A stretch of 64,000 bases of DNA from Azadirachta indica (GCA_022749755.1 CM040442.1:11816457-11880456), one strand, 5' to 3'. Positions 11,314-23,999 are shown, counted from the first letter of the stretch. Program-made: numbers and translations. Notes: generated by a model not told the origin, from the sequence alone.

Positions 11314-11934
11314 TCATAGTCTCATGTTGAAGATGATGCCAAGTGACATGACAATTAATTTCAATATGTTTGGTCTGCTTATAAAAGACTGAATTATGAA
11401 TAATTTGAATAGCACTTTTATTGTCATAGTAGAGGGGGAGGAAGGAGTAGAGAGATGAACACCCACATCAACTAATACCCATTGCAGCCAAACAATCTCA
11501 GTAGTAGTAGACGCCATAGCATGTTACTCAGCTTCTATAAAAGATCAAGAAACAACTGACTAGTTTTTGGTCCTCTATGAAAAACGTGAATCACCTAAGA
11601 AAATGCAAAAACCAATAATAGACTTATAATCAATTGGATCACTAGCCTAATTAGCATCATAGTACGCACATAGCTCTAAGGAAGAGGTTGAAGGAAATAA
11701 AAGACTTTGATAAAGAGTACCTTGAAGATATCGCAAGACGCAAATAACAGTGGCCCAATGAACTGTTCTAGGAGAGGAGATAAACTGACTAACAATATGT
11801 ACAGTGTAAGAAATATCTGAGCAAGTAATAGTGAGATAGACTAAATTACCTACTATAATTCGATATAAAGTGGGATCTAGCAAATAAGTACCATCTATAA
11901 AATCATAGTGTATTAAGCTCAAAAGGAGTATCAA
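11314..11934 (-). pseudogene. Copia RNase H and end of RT
   Basis: The frame 11647-11934 encodes YRIIVGNLVYLTITCSDISY and later HWATVICVLRYLQGTL, the conserved stretch of copia pol that links RT to RNase H (family form: Y...VG.L.YLT.TRPDI...V...S.F...P...H..A..R.LRYL.GT). The frame 11314-11517 continues with RNase H (STTTEIVWLQWVL, family form TAEAEY.A......E..W...LL). Stops separate them. Confidence 0.8.
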
Positions 11935-12049
11935 TAATCCGGGTATCTGTAAGACGAGTTCACTAAAGAATATCTGTTATGTATTTAGATTGAGAAAGAA
12001 GATAATTTTTAGGAAAAAATGCTACCTCAATAACCTAAATCCTTCATGT

Positions 12050-12650
12050 CAAGCTAATAAGCTAATTCGGTCTTTAACTTTATAATCTTAATAATATCAT
12101 CTTCGATAATAATCATATCATCAATATACAATGAAAGAAGAATACGACCAACTGAAGTAGACTTAATAAATAAAGCTGAATCATAAGCACTAAAGAAAAA
12201 AAATCTAAGGGAAGTAACTACCATTGAAAAAACTTTTCAAACCAAGCTCAAAGAGCCTATTTTAGACATATAATGCCTTCTTGAGTCTGCAAACTTCTCC
12301 AAGCTTATGAGAAACATCAAGAGGAGAAACCATGTAAACTTCTTCTTTAATATCTTCATTTAAGAAAGCATTTTTAACATTCATATGAGAAATATGCCAC
12401 TGACAAATAGAGGCCACGATGATGAGAGCACAGACAATGGTCATTTTTGCAATAAGAGCAAAAGTCTCCTCATCATACTATACTGTTGAGCAAAACCCTT
12501 AGCAAACAATCTAGCTTTATATAGCTCAATGGACCCATTTGACTGAGTTTTAATTTTATAAACCCAATGAAAACGAATTGTAAATTTACCTAGTGGAAGT
12601 GACACCAAATCCCAAAGTATTTGTTTTATGGAACATAGAAAGTTCCTCAA
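12050..12650 (-). pseudogene. Copia reverse transcriptase fragments
   Basis: The frame 12262-12444 encodes HMNVKNAFLNEDIKEEVYM, the signature QMDVKNAFLNG.L.EEVYM of copia RT, then the start of the C.L.KALYGL motif. The frame 12441-12650 holds HWVYKIKTQSNGSIELYKAR followed by LFAKGFAQQ (family: WVYKIK...DGS.ERYKARLVAKGF.Q). The YxDD-type catalytic box falls near 12125 in a broken frame. The first Asp of DVKNAF is Asn here. Confidence 0.8.
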
Positions 12651-13043
12651 TCATAACTTATAGCCAAAGTGGATCAAGAACTACCTCGGTATACAATGTA
12701 GCCTTATAAAAAGTATAAATAGATGCCAAGAAAGAAGTAAAAGAACTAGAATCATAAGAATATGCAAAATCTAGTAACCAAGTATACTTAAGAAAATAAC
12801 TTGGGGTAGCGTGAAGTATGAGAATCCATAATCATAAAAGGTACTTAGGTAACCATAGGATGGGATGAATCATCTTTTTCTTTAGTATGTGAGGCATCAT
12901 AGATATTACATGCTTTATCATTAGTAGTTACTCGAGTTCTACTATTAAAGTAATAAGGAAAAGGTTACATAGGAAGATAAGAATGGGTGATAAGAAGTGG
13001 TGTAACATCTGTAGAGGATAATGACATAGGAGATGATAAAGCA

Positions 13044-13950
13044 TCATTGTGTGATATAGATAACATAATATTTAATCATGTTATGAGACTTGAAAGGAAT
13101 AGAAAAGAAAGGAATATGCTGAAGGAATAAGTTATGATGAGAAAAATATAATTTTTGAGCAACAAGATCAAAACAATGATAACCTTTTTTACCTTCAGTA
13201 TAATCAAGAAAAATACAAATAGTAGAACATGACGATAACTTAGTACGTTCAATACTAGGATGAAGTACAAAACATGTGCAACCAAAAGCCTGTAAAGAAG
13301 AATAGTCAAGGGCACAACCATGCAACTTTTCATAGAGAGAGACTTCAGAAGTATGAGATGTTGGAATTTTAACTGTGAGAATAACTTCTCTCCAAAATTC
13401 ACCAGGAACACTAATAGAAAAAAGAAGAGAATGAGTTGTCTTAATAATATGTTTATGTTTTCTTTCGGTGACATCATTCTGTTAAGAATGTGTTAGTACA
13501 AAAAGATTGGTAGAAAGTGCTATCAAAAAGAAGCAATTTAGAGAAATTACTCGAAGGATGCTCCCCACCTGAATCAAAATGAAAACACTTAATAATAGTA
13601 GAATGTTGGGTTTTAACAAATGATCTATGGGCAACATAAGTATCCATAAAATCATAAGTACGCTTCATTAGATAAACCTAATAATACTAATTATAATCTT
13701 CAATAAAAGAAATATTATATCTAGAATCACCCTTTGTGGCAATAGGGATCCGTCCCCATACATCAGAGTGAATCAAATCAAACGGTGCAATAGAATAAAA
13801 AGTACTACAATTAAAGGTAAGGTAGAAAATTTTGTCAATTTACAACTACTACAATATAAAATATCATGAGATTACAGATTACCCAAAAATCTTAAAGAAA
13901 TCAAATATTTTAAATGAGAGGTCGAAGCATGGCCAAGTATTGAATGCCAT
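13044..13950 (-). pseudogene. Copia integrase fragments
   Basis: The frame 13474-13668 shows KCFHFDSGGEHPSSNF, corresponding to the region of the second catalytic Asp in copia integrase (K.lRsDnGgEf.s..F). The frame 13044-13325 holds YSSLQAFGCTCFVLHPSIER and KGYHCFDL, the C-terminal part that follows the core (LR.FGC.CFV........KL......C.FLGY....KGY.C.D). The order integrase-RT-RNase H identifies Ty1/copia. Frameshifts occur around 13330-13480. Confidence 0.75.
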
Positions 13951-14573
13951 AAATAAAAATTAGAAGAAGAAGATGAATTGAAATGAAAAAAAGACAAATC
14001 AACACTTAGAGCAGCCATATCTAGAATATGTAGCTTGCCTAAAACATATAATCCCCCTTGCCTACAATATATTCCAATCAGCTTCTAGGATTAAGGATCC
14101 TGCACATGATAAGAAGTGGAAGAAAAATAAATAGAATTGCCAGACTCACATAATTGACCAATAGAGACAAGGTTCCTTGTAAGTTTAGGAATACAATAAA
14201 TATTAAAAAGAGATAAATGAGATGTACTAATAGAACCAGTACTTATTAAAGGCATGAAGTTCCATCAACAATCATAACAAACATAAGTGAAGTAGATTGA
14301 GAGATTAATTTAAAAGATCATGAATTAGTTGACATATAATGAGGAGCACTAGAGTCTAAAGCCCAGAAGGCTGAAGAAATACCTGTATGGTTATAAGGGG
14401 ACAAACCTACTAAAGATGAAATAAACATGGCATAAAAGGATGGTTGTGTCACAAGGAACTACTGAAACTATTCGGCAACAGTAATCATGTTGGGATCTGA
14501 AGAAGATGCAAATATAGTTCCTGATGAGTTGGAGAATGGTACAAATGTTGTAGTAGTAAATTGTGGAGGCCTA

Positions 14574-15480
14574 TCACCTCCTTGTTGGAACTGTCCCTTG
14601 GACGCTATTGTTATAGAGGTTAGGTCTGTCGTGAGTGTTTTTTATGCAACAATTTTGGACACCAAGCCTTTCAATGTCCTTTTTGCTTATAGAAACTACA
14701 TTTATTAATACTAACTTTCGAATGGGGTTTATTTTGATTGTTGGTGGGTGGCTTAGTAGGAACAACCAAAACAAAAAGAGTAGGCATTAGGAGAAGACCT
14801 TTTCTTGATTGAGTCTTAAGATGTCTCTTTTCAGCCAAGAGTCCACTTATTGCATTATCAACATAAGGGTGCAGATGGCGATGCATAATGTTTCCACGAA
14901 TTCCCTTAAAATGATCATAAAAACCATAAAAAAATGAACAAGTTGCTTCTCCTCTCTAAAAGCCAAAAAGGGATCATAAGTTCATAGTTGTTTAGGCTCT
15001 GTGAGAGCCAATTGGTCTCAAAGATTAGTTATAGCAGAAAAGAACTGTTGAATGCTCATATCTTTTTAATGAAGTCCTCGAATATGAGACTCTAACTAGT
15101 ATTGCTTGCAAAATCTGATTGAGTATATAACCTTGCCAAATGATCCCAAATTTCCTTCGTTGTCTCGTACTTTGCCAATTGTGTACTAATTGAATGCTAA
15201 TTTGAATTATTAACCCAAGTGATAATCTTTGAGTTTTTCCCTTCTCAAATCTCTAACATATCTACATATCCTTCAATTATATCATCTGTGGGTTTGTTGA
15301 ATGTAGCACTGATATAACCCACATTTTTTTAGATTCTTCATTACATAACTCCAATATTAATAGTTTTGTCCATCCAATTTACACAAATACATTGTAGAGA
15401 ATCATGTGTCTCACTTGCAATTGCAAGCTTCAATAATAGAAATTAAATCATGATATTATCAAATAAAGGGTCTCATCTTG
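14574..15480 (-). pseudogene. Copia gag remnant
   Basis: Between the PBS and integrase the minus strand holds weak gag-like pieces. The frame 14671-14886 ends KCSFYKQKGH, which looks like a CCHC knuckle whose second Cys has become Tyr. The stretch around 15160-15240 on the minus strand resembles the UBN2-type gag core (family W..L...Y), heavily interrupted. No start or continuous frame survives. Confidence 0.55.
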
Positions 15481-15485
15481 ATTTT

Positions 15486-15498
15486 GGCTCTAATACCA
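15486..15498 (-). other. Primer-binding site (tRNA-Met) of the copia element
   Basis: The minus strand reads TGGTATTAGAGCC, one base different from the TGGTATCAGAGCC used by many plant copia elements to prime from initiator tRNA-Met. It abuts the LTR terminal CA with no spacer. Confidence 0.85.
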
Positions 15499-15654
15499 TG
15501 TGATAATTGCAAAAAGAAGGTTGAAATTATATTAGAAAATATTAGAAAAAACCTAAAAATAATACAAGACAATGAGGAGGCTTATATAATCTTACAATAA
15601 GAGAAAGACTAATATATCCTTACAACTAAAATATAAACTAAACCAATACTTATA
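15499..15654 (-). mobile_element. 5' LTR of the copia element
   Basis: Copy of the 11025-11181 LTR with scattered substitutions and small indels. On the minus strand it ends in ...ATTATCACA, directly followed by the PBS. The divergence between the two LTRs, visible by eye at many positions, indicates an old insertion. Confidence 0.8.
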
Positions 15655-15660
15655 AGACTA

Positions 15661-16462
15661 GAGAAAAAGTTGAGAAAAATTTGATGTAGTATGATTTAAC
15701 ATTATTAGTTACTAGTTACTTTTGTAATTAATTGTCAAATACTAGTTTTTTTCTAAAAAACCTAGAAAAATTTATTATAAGACATAATAATTTCAATATA
15801 ATTCTTAATTTTGACATTAGTAACAAATTATTCCTACTTATACTCTACGATAGTTATTTCAATTTAAACTTATAAGATAGGGAAAAAAAAAATGCATATA
15901 AACAGAAAGCATTTACATTTATAGTAAAGTGGAATTTTAAATGTTTTGTGGAATAACAAAATTTGCGTCCCAAGTTTTTTGAAAAATAACAAATTAAAAC
16001 ATACTTTACTCAAGTTTAACACTTCAGTTCCCTTTTTGTGGGGCCTTTTGTCCATCAACGGGGCACGGTAGCAGCAGAGATGGCAGTGGAGGGGCTTAGG
16101 CTAATAAGGATTACAATGTTATAGTTGAGTGATCTATGTTATACTTTGTTATTTTATGAAAGTTGAGGAGAAGAAATGTAATTAGTCCAATGTGTTATTT
16201 ATTTTCTTAAAATCAGACAATTAAAAAGGAGAATTGACAAAAATCTTCAGGGTTTTGCAGAATTCATAAAACCCTTAGTGCCTTTCTGTCTCACTAAAAT
16301 GAAACTGGCTTCTGTAGCGTCTTGCACGGAGAAAATTCGTTTTTCCGGTGAAGAAAACTGGAAAATCTGACGTATTGATTAAAACCCTCTTCTCTTTCTC
16401 TCCTTCCTCTTTCTTGTTTTGCCGAAAATTTCATTTTCTACTCTCTATTTGCAAAGCTCAAT
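15661..16462. other. Intergenic DNA upstream of the PPR gene
   Basis: AT-rich up to about 16000. A pyrimidine-rich stretch (CTCTTCTCTTTCTCTCCTTCC) at about 16387-16412 lies 50-75 bases before the PPR start codon, as is common in plant 5' leaders. I see no confident TATA box. No other gene. Confidence 0.5.
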
Positions 16463-18127
16463 ATGCTATGGAGATGCGAAAGTAACTTGTTATACATTCC
16501 ACAAAGAAGGCAAATCTTGAAAACAATCACGTCTAGGTCAATTCACCACATTTCGTCTCTACAGGTATGTTCAAAAACAACTCAGGAGCCGCGCAAGTTA
16601 TTTTCTCGAGAAAGTTTTGATGACCCACATAAAGATTTTCCCAATAAGAGCAAACCAATCATTCTTTGCCCTCATATTGTTTATTCAACTTTATTGAATT
16701 GCCCTTCTGATTTGATTGCTTTGAGTTTTTTTATTTGGTGTGCAAAGCAACGTGATTACTTTCATAATGCTCAATCATTTGATTATATGACCAGTGTGGT
16801 TACTCGTGTGACTGGGCGGTGTAAGACAGTGAGAGGAATTGTGAGTGAATTGGAGAGAATTGGGTGTGTGACAAAAGCTCAAACTTTCTTACTTTTGTTG
16901 AGGATTTATTGGCGTGGAGGAATGAACGAGATGGTTTTTGAGACTTTTGAAGAGTTGGGTCATTTTGGATATACACCAAACACATTTGCACGTAATATTG
17001 TTATGGATGTATTGTTCAAGATTGGGCGTGCTGATATTGGTATTAAATTGTTGAAGGAGAACCAATCACCAAATTTTTTGAGTTTTAACATTGCATTATG
17101 TAATTTATGCAAGTTGCATGATATGGTTAACGTTAAGCATGTTATTAGGATAATGTTGAGGAAGGGTTTTTATCCTAATGTTGAGACATTTGAGATGGTT
17201 TTAAATTGTTTCTGCAAAATGGGTAGGATAGCTGAGGCATATCAAGTGTTAAGTCTGATTATTACTTTGGGTATTTCTTTGTCTGTGAATGCTTGGAGTG
17301 TACTGATTGATGGCTTTTGCCGGTTGAGAAGGCTTGATATGGCAGTTTACTTTTTGGAGAAGATGGTTGAGACTGGTTGTTCTCCCAATATTGTAACATA
17401 TACCTCTTTGATTAAGGGTTTCATGGAAGCCAAAATGGTCAGCAGCGCATTTACTATCTTAGATACCATGGAATCCAATGGACAAGTTCCTGACTTGGTG
17501 TTTTACAATGTATTAATAGATTGTTTATCTAAGATTGGAAGATATGAAGATGCATTTGATGTGTTTGCTGGTCTGTCAAAACAGAAATTAGTTCCTGATT
17601 CTTACACATTTTGTTCTTTATTATCTACTTTATCTTTGTCTAGAAGATTTTCTCTTTTACCCAAGTTAGTTTGTGGACTTCAGGTGGAAGCAGATCTAGT
17701 AGTCTATAATGCACTTTTAAGTTACTTTTGCAAGGCTGGGTTTTCAAATCAAGCTGTGGATTTGTACGATAGTATGCTGGATAGAGGTTTTACACCTGAC
17801 AATTATAGCTTTGTCGGATTACTTTCTGGACTGTGTGGAGCGAGAAGAATTGATGAAGCTGTTAATGTTTACCAGGGGATCATCATGAACTATCCCGCTA
17901 TCAATGCTTATGTACATACTGTAATTATAGATAGACTAATAAGAGTTGGTAAATGTCATAGTGCCGTAAAATTGTTTAGGAGAGCCATTTTAGAGAAATA
18001 CTCACTAGATGTTGTATCATACACAGTTGCCATTCATGGACTTCTCAAAGGCAGTTCTGTAAGGAAAAAGATGTTAAGATGGTTGAACAGTTATTACAAG
18101 AAATCATTGAGGCAAGGATTGAACTGA
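16463..18127 (+). CDS. P-class pentatricopeptide repeat protein, probably frameshifted near the end
   Basis: The 554-residue single-exon frame starts at the first in-frame ATG. Residues 1-60 are basic and rich in Ser/Arg, like an organelle targeting peptide. From about residue 95 it consists of roughly 12-13 tandem 35-residue PPR motifs of the P type, for example WSVLIDGFCRLRRLDMAVYF, VTYTSLIKGFMEAKMVSSAF and VVYNALLSYFCKAGFSNQAV. Such proteins bind specific organellar RNAs and affect their processing or translation. It looks most like the Arabidopsis At1g16830 type (from memory). After SYTVAIHGLLKG the frame ends in unrelated residues, while the expected continuation is open in another frame (see next entry). 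No E, DYW or SMR domain. It may make a truncated but folded protein or be a recent pseudogene. Confidence 0.85.
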   Translation: MLWRCESNLLYIPQRRQILKTITSRSIHHISSLQVCSKTTQEPRKLFSRESFDDPHKDFPNKSKPIILCPHIVYSTLLNCPSDLIALSFFIWCAKQRDYFHNAQSFDYMTSVVTRVTGRCKTVRGIVSELERIGCVTKAQTFLLLLRIYWRGGMNEMVFETFEELGHFGYTPNTFARNIVMDVLFKIGRADIGIKLLKENQSPNFLSFNIALCNLCKLHDMVNVKHVIRIMLRKGFYPNVETFEMVLNCFCKMGRIAEAYQVLSLIITLGISLSVNAWSVLIDGFCRLRRLDMAVYFLEKMVETGCSPNIVTYTSLIKGFMEAKMVSSAFTILDTMESNGQVPDLVFYNVLIDCLSKIGRYEDAFDVFAGLSKQKLVPDSYTFCSLLSTLSLSRRFSLLPKLVCGLQVEADLVVYNALLSYFCKAGFSNQAVDLYDSMLDRGFTPDNYSFVGLLSGLCGARRIDEAVNVYQGIIMNYPAINAYVHTVIIDRLIRVGKCHSAVKLFRRAILEKYSLDVVSYTVAIHGLLKGSSVRKKMLRWLNSYYKKSLRQGLN

Positions 18128-18390
18128 ACTACAATACATTCATCCGGGTAACAAAATTTATATTTAAATTTCACCCATCGTCTTTGGCCTTAAGACAACT
18201 AAGTGAGATGTGGAATTTGGGTTTGATTCCTGACGAGGCAATGCATGTGCCATTGTTTGATGAATTTGTTTCTTGTGTAAGAGTGGATGAGGGAAATTAT
18301 GTATTGTTGAAAGGTGATGTGGAAGACAACCAGTTATTGAACTCATCTAGCTCTGATAATTTTTCTGATGTAGCTGCTTCCATGGGTTGA
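18053..18390 (+). pseudogene. Out-of-frame 3' end of the same PPR gene
   Basis: Two bases out of frame with the 554-codon ORF, this stretch encodes FCKEKDVKMVEQLLQEIIEA and onward to MWNLGLIPDEAMHV and a C-terminal tail ending AASMG, about 110 codons without a stop. FCKEKDVKMVEQLL is the second half of a PPR motif, and the first half is missing from both frames. A deletion of roughly 80-90 bases (not a multiple of 3) at about 18050, between HGLLKG and FCKEKD, would explain both facts. The open tail means the lesion is young or is an assembly/sequencing error. A diverged copy of this 3' end lies at 50650-51065. Confidence 0.8.
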
Positions 18391-21300
18391 ATAAGTCAGT
18401 AAATTTTATACATAGGTGGCTACTGCAGTTTTTGTCCTATGGAACTCAGCATGCTCTCAGAGACTCAAGCACTGTACCGATACAGTCGGTAACCTCTCAG
18501 CCCTGCTCTCTTAAATAATCACACCAGTTGGAGCTTGCATTGGTTTTTTTTCAGTTTATTTTCCTTTTTGTTTCAGAATTATCTCATTTTCTTGTTGGTC
18601 TGAGCTACGAAACATTTACTGCAGTTTGCTGTGCTTTTATAAATTGCTTGAAGATTGTACATGGTTATTTTGAGCGTTGATGACATGGTATCTCTGATGA
18701 TTAACTGACTGTTTTGGAGTTGATTATTGTATATTTTTTCTTGGAAATGATTTATTCAATATCCTGGAGTCTTTTGTTTTGTTTCTTTTTCCTTCTTTTT
18801 GTTTGTGGGTGGGAGTGTCAATGTAGAGAGATAGGTTAAGCCTAATGTTTGTGCTTGTTTTCTTCCCTCATTTCCATCTAAACTCCTTTCTTTTTTTCTC
18901 TTCTAATTAGAAATTTTTAATTACAGGTCGTGTTCAAGCCAACTTTGGCTGCTATCATGAAACTGCAGCTCTGCATTGAGGTAGTGAGCGTGCTTGCTGT
19001 ACTTTGTTCATCAAGTTCATGTCATATGGTAAGTGTTCTTTAAGGAATTTGTCTTCTAAGCTGAAAATCTTTTTCCCCTTTGCTAGAATTATTGTTTGTG
19101 ATTCTAACCATGTTGTTTCTGATGCATTTATGCCATGTGTTAAGCCTCATCGTTGGTCTTTTCATGGGATTTAAACAACTTATTGATAAAAATTTCAAAG
19201 GTCCCTTCTTATAGATGTTTTTACTAAAGTCCTTGTTTGCAAAATTTTACATAAACCAGAGGTTTGGAAATTGGGTACTTATATTCTCAAGTTTCAAAAA
19301 GCATCACATAGGTCCCTTGACTGTTTTGACTGTTTGTCAATTTAACCATTTCGCTTCATGGAATTGTGATTTTTATACCTCTCTGAACCAATTTTGAGTG
19401 CAAAAAAGGAATGTTCTAGATCAGTTTAGGTTAACCAATGTGAACTTAATCATGTCTACCTGTTTCAAGTCAGTTTTTGTGCTGATCTGTCACATATTGA
19501 GACAACTGAGTTGACTATTTCAATCTTCCAGATTACAAAAGGTAATTGAACGCTGTCATGCTTAAGTTTGATTGTTGGCCAACTTGATCATGGGACTTGA
19601 GTGAAGCTTTTTGAAACTTGAGGTATCTAAAGCCTAATTCTTTAAATCTCTGGCTTATGCGAGATTTTTGTAAACAAGGACTTAAGTAGGAATATCTTCT
19701 TTTTTATCTGGGAAGAAAGGTGGGCAGAGTCTGGACAAAACTACTTGTTTGTTCGAAAGTTGGGCATTGCTGAAAAAAATATGTGCTCTTTACAACTTCA
19801 TTTTGTGCCATGTAACCTTCCCCATTTTAGTTTAGAAGGCTCTAAGAAATCAATGGATTAGTCTCTGCATTGAGGGAACTAGTTAAATCCAAGGAACTCA
19901 ATTGTCTTTTTCTTTTTAATGTTTATTGTTTGTAATGGCTTAATCTTAAGGCTTCTGATTGTGGACTTGTAATGCTTTACAGTGACCAGTTTTGTGCATG
20001 ATGCAAGTTTTGTGGTAGTCTTTCCAAGTGCAGCTTCCACCTTCATTTAATTTGATATAGTAAGATGAGGTACATGCTCAGGTTTGCCTTCGACTGTTAT
20101 AAGGCAAATTTGTAGATGCTTGTTGCTGAATTATAATCTTCAGCATTCTATTTCTATGTATTGTAGAACAGTTTTATTGATCCCATTTTAAAATCTTTAA
20201 GAAAACTTGATTAGTTGATCAAAAAACTTAAGGAAACATTAAAGTCATAAAAAATGCATTTCAAAAGTACACTGATTCTGTTAATTGGAGTTTTGAATCA
20301 GGCTCTCATTGGTACTGGGTTGACTTAAATATTCATTTGCAAATTCTTGCGTCCTTTTTTCTTCTTTTACTAGAGACTAAGGGCCTAGATTTCTGTTTTT
20401 GATGAATTCTTATATACTAGTTAATTCAATAATGCATTTAAGGCGAGCTCTCTATAGTATGTATGAATAATGAATGCTCATTATGAAGTCCGTTGAATTT
20501 CCAAATAAATAAATAAATAAAGTTGGAAGAAGTTGAATCTTGGAAGGTTGAACCGAGGCTGATAGAGTTTAAGAATAATGATCTCTGGTTCTTAAAACCA
20601 TCTCATATTTCTTCTGAGACATTTCTTTTTGCAAAATGTTAATGTTATTGCATTATTTTGTTGAAAAGAGAGTAAATATATTTTAGGATATTTATGTTTG
20701 AATTGAGTTCTTTATTCTGATAATCTTTGTGCCATTTTGTTTCCATGTTTTAGGTTTGATATTGATGAGCAAATCTTTGCAAGTGGATTGGTTAACATGG
20801 AATGAGACTAAAATGAAGGTATGAATTTATGAATGTACTTAAAATTCCATTCTATTAACATTTTTGAAGTTCAGTTCTTTATGACTATGTTTTATTTTGT
20901 ATATGGGTTTACTCAACCAAATGGGTGTGTATTATCTACATACATCAGTATATTGTTATTTTTGACCAAACCATACCAATTAATAGAAGGGCATCCCTTA
21001 GGATACACCCTATCTGGCTCAGCATTGATATTTGCCAATTTTGATTTTTGATTAGGAACGAAATCTTATTAGAACTGTTCTTTTACCTCATATTTTTTAT
21101 AAATTTTATAGTTTAACTAGGTCTCAAAGCACCTTTATTGTACGCCTTTGAAGTAAGGAGTAAAGGCAGTTTTTATCAAAGGATTGATTATTGCAGATAC
21201 CAAAAATGATTGGTGTGTGGTGTAAGACGAAGTGTTTTTCCATTTGAGAGTGCATGGTGTGCTGTAGCCAAGTTCAGGTTCTAGCAGATTTCTCTTTATA

Positions 21301-22760
21301 TGGGAGTTTTCTATGGTGGCTATCACTTTTTTGGGAGCTTCATGTTTAGAGGAAAGCAGCTGTTGCAACCACTTCTATGTCTAGTTCAACCAATTATTAC
21401 TGGATTTCTAATGTTGTGCTGTGGTGTTTGGTGAAGAAACATCCCCCACCTCTTTTTCTGTCACAGTTTTTTTAGAAGTGCTCAAGATGGTAATGCATAA
21501 TTACTATTACTTGAAGCTTCGACAGTGGAAATTGTGATTTAGGTACATAAAAAACTGCATATGCTATTGCATATCTATCTTTAGCGAAGAAGCAATCCAT
21601 CCATTGTTCTGTACAGGAGCTAGGTCTCTTGTAAGTACGAATTGTATGAGAAATTGTTCCATTGACAGTTCAGAAAGGCTTTTAGTGAAAACTATAGTCC
21701 TTTGCAAGGATAATGGTGCAAGCTTTGCCTTTGATAAAGGCATAGAAAAAACAACTAGAATACATTACCTCCTAGTGCTAATGCTTGCAGGCAACATCAC
21801 AGAGTTACTCTTGGAGGTTGTCAGGCCTTGAATCCGAGTGGCTTAAAAGAGCCTTGATCAAGGCTCAAAAGAACTCAGTTGTGAGAAATTGGATGAATTG
21901 TTAGTTCAGATTTAACTTATAGGTTAAGGTCAAAACATGATTATGATGATAGGTATAGCAGAACAATTTAGGCGATCTACATGGATGATTTGTCTGTTTG
22001 AAGATTTGAAAAAGCTACAGTTAAGCCGAATTGAAGAACGGGTTCCTATTCAAATATCCTATGAAATAAAGTAAAATTTTGTTATTTACTGTTGGTAATT
22101 CAGAAATTGCAGGAGAAATGAGTTAGATTTACCCACTTAATTCCTCTACAAATACCTTTGTTATATAATATCTGAGGGATATTAACATTCTATACCATTA
22201 AACTGGTAGGCCATATTCTGATTTCTGATGTGACCGATAGAGTATGAAACAGCAACGGCTGATTTGCACATTCTCAGAATTATTCTTCAATCAAGAAACT
22301 AACCCTTGCGAGGAAGACTACATTGTTGAAACCTATTAGAGATACATTCAGTCACCGTAGTTGTCTACTTAGTTCTATGTTACAGCCAGGAAATTCACAA
22401 TAATATACCTACTGGAAATCTTTCAGGTAACCTTTAGTTTATGATATTTGCCACCAAGGATTCCATATCCTATCTGACTCCATTTTTTCTTTCTTTGCTT
22501 ATTTTTACATAAGAGGCATAATTTTCTTACTGCATTTGTTTCTGATTCTTGATACTTGCAATTACATAATGCATGAAAAAGGGTTTCATTATAACCCTTT
22601 ATTCACTTCTTCCCGATTTTATTTGCATGTTAGGTCATTAGGGGGCAAGGCAAGTGTATGGAATAAGCTGGATGTGCCAATAAGGCTTCTCTTTCCTTCG
22701 GTATTGCATTTACATACATGGTGTGATTCTGTCATTCAGCGATGAATATAAAGAATTATG
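18391..22760. other. Non-coding region downstream of the PPR gene
   Basis: Mixed composition, less AT-rich than the flanks, with scattered GT-AG-like signals (for example CAGGTCGTGTTCAAGCC near 18924). It could be a long, spliced 3' UTR or transcribed flanking DNA; many plant PPR genes have such tails. The short frames (for example 19215-19397, 20833-21051, 21604-21831, 22536-22745) have no recognisable motifs and unlikely composition. Positions 18391-18690 are similar to 50745-51065. Confidence 0.5.
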
Positions 22761-23990
22761 TTTGTATATTCGTAAATATTGAAGCCTAGGTTAAAAGACT
22801 TCGTTCCAAAAAACGAATAATACAGATAGCAAAATTGTTAGATTTCTAGCTTGTAAAGTTGCAACATTCGTGGTCATAAATTTACTAATTATGACCATTT
22901 TTTTCATTAAGTGTTACCACATGGATGAAATAAAGAGTATTTTTTATTGTACAATGTATGGTTTATTTGTGTTGTGATTTCTCATTTCGACCATAAATAT
23001 GATTGGTTTTATGATTATTATATTTATTTATTCATTTATTGTTATTATGTGTGTGTGAATATATTCCTTTCATATCTATATGTCAATTGCAATTTTCAAC
23101 TTCGATCACAAACTCATGATAGATAATATAAATATTCTGAAAAAAAATGAAAACTATGGCTCTTAAATCTTAATTGATTAGCGATAAAAGTTTTATGCGT
23201 TTTTATCTGTATTATTATTATTATTATAGCTACACAAGTACTTGATGGTTTCTATCAATTTTTAGATTATTTACACTTTACTTTGATAAACAATAAAATC
23301 ATCCATCTACGTCACCAATTTAGATGGAGCATATGTTTTACTTAAATAAAGTAAAGATAATAATCATATATTTAATTTAAAATTACAACAATTAAAATAT
23401 CTCATTCGAACAACAACATAATGAATGCAATGTTATTTATATCTTTCAACTTTTACAACTTCTTATATTGTATATGTAGATGGGTTCGCATAATGATATT
23501 TAGTATTTTTTAATAAAATGACAACAATTTGAAATAAATTTATTCCTAAAATTTTGGAATTGTTTTAAAAATCACGAAAGTAATATAGATAATTTTTAGA
23601 TGCATAGATACATTGAGAATATATGTTTAAAATAATACCGTTTCATTAAAAAAATTTTAAAATGAGGTTTTAGTTTTACACATCTAATAATTTATATAAT
23701 TAAAATTTTTCTAATATCTCATAAAAAAAAGAATAACAATAATTAACTATTAAATCATAAAATCCACAATTCTATGTTCAGCTTGATAAAACATAACATT
23801 TTATTTAAGAAGTTTGATTGGAAGTTTAGATTTTAGTGATAATGAGAAAATTAGTGTTGATATACAAAAATTAACTATGAACCTGAACCCAAACTCAAGT
23901 CTAAGTTAAAATTACGTTATTTTACTAAGTAATGAATATACAAATACAAGTAGGCTTAAATCATTTTTTGGGGCATAAATTGTAGGCCGT
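22761..23990. other. AT-rich intergenic DNA
   Basis: No coding frame or known repeat seen. Contains a short (TAT)n run near 23210-23227. It may include the undetermined start of the LTR of the following Tat-like element. Confidence 0.5.
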
Positions 23991-23999
23991 GCTGTACAA

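Larger units (their letters stand above)
11025..15654 (-). mobile_element. Ty1/copia retrotransposon, full span, inactive
   Basis: Two related short LTRs (11025-11181 and 15499-15654) enclose about 4.3 kb with gag, integrase, RT and RNase H remnants on the minus strand in the copia order (integrase before RT). A PBS complementary to initiator tRNA-Met adjoins the right LTR, and a purine-rich tract adjoins the left one. All frames are broken by stops and shifts. The sequence GAGAA occurs immediately left of the element (11020-11024) and again at 15661-15665, six bases past the LTR end I prefer. It may be the 5-base target-site duplication or chance in AG-rich DNA. Confidence 0.85.

Noticed and set aside
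11020..15665. GAGAA on both sides of the copia element as a certain target-site duplication
   Set aside because: The right copy lies six bases beyond the preferred LTR end and the area is AG-rich, so it is only mentioned as possible.
18391..22760. Small coding genes in short frames downstream of the PPR gene
   Set aside because: No motifs, poor composition and no consistent splice structure.
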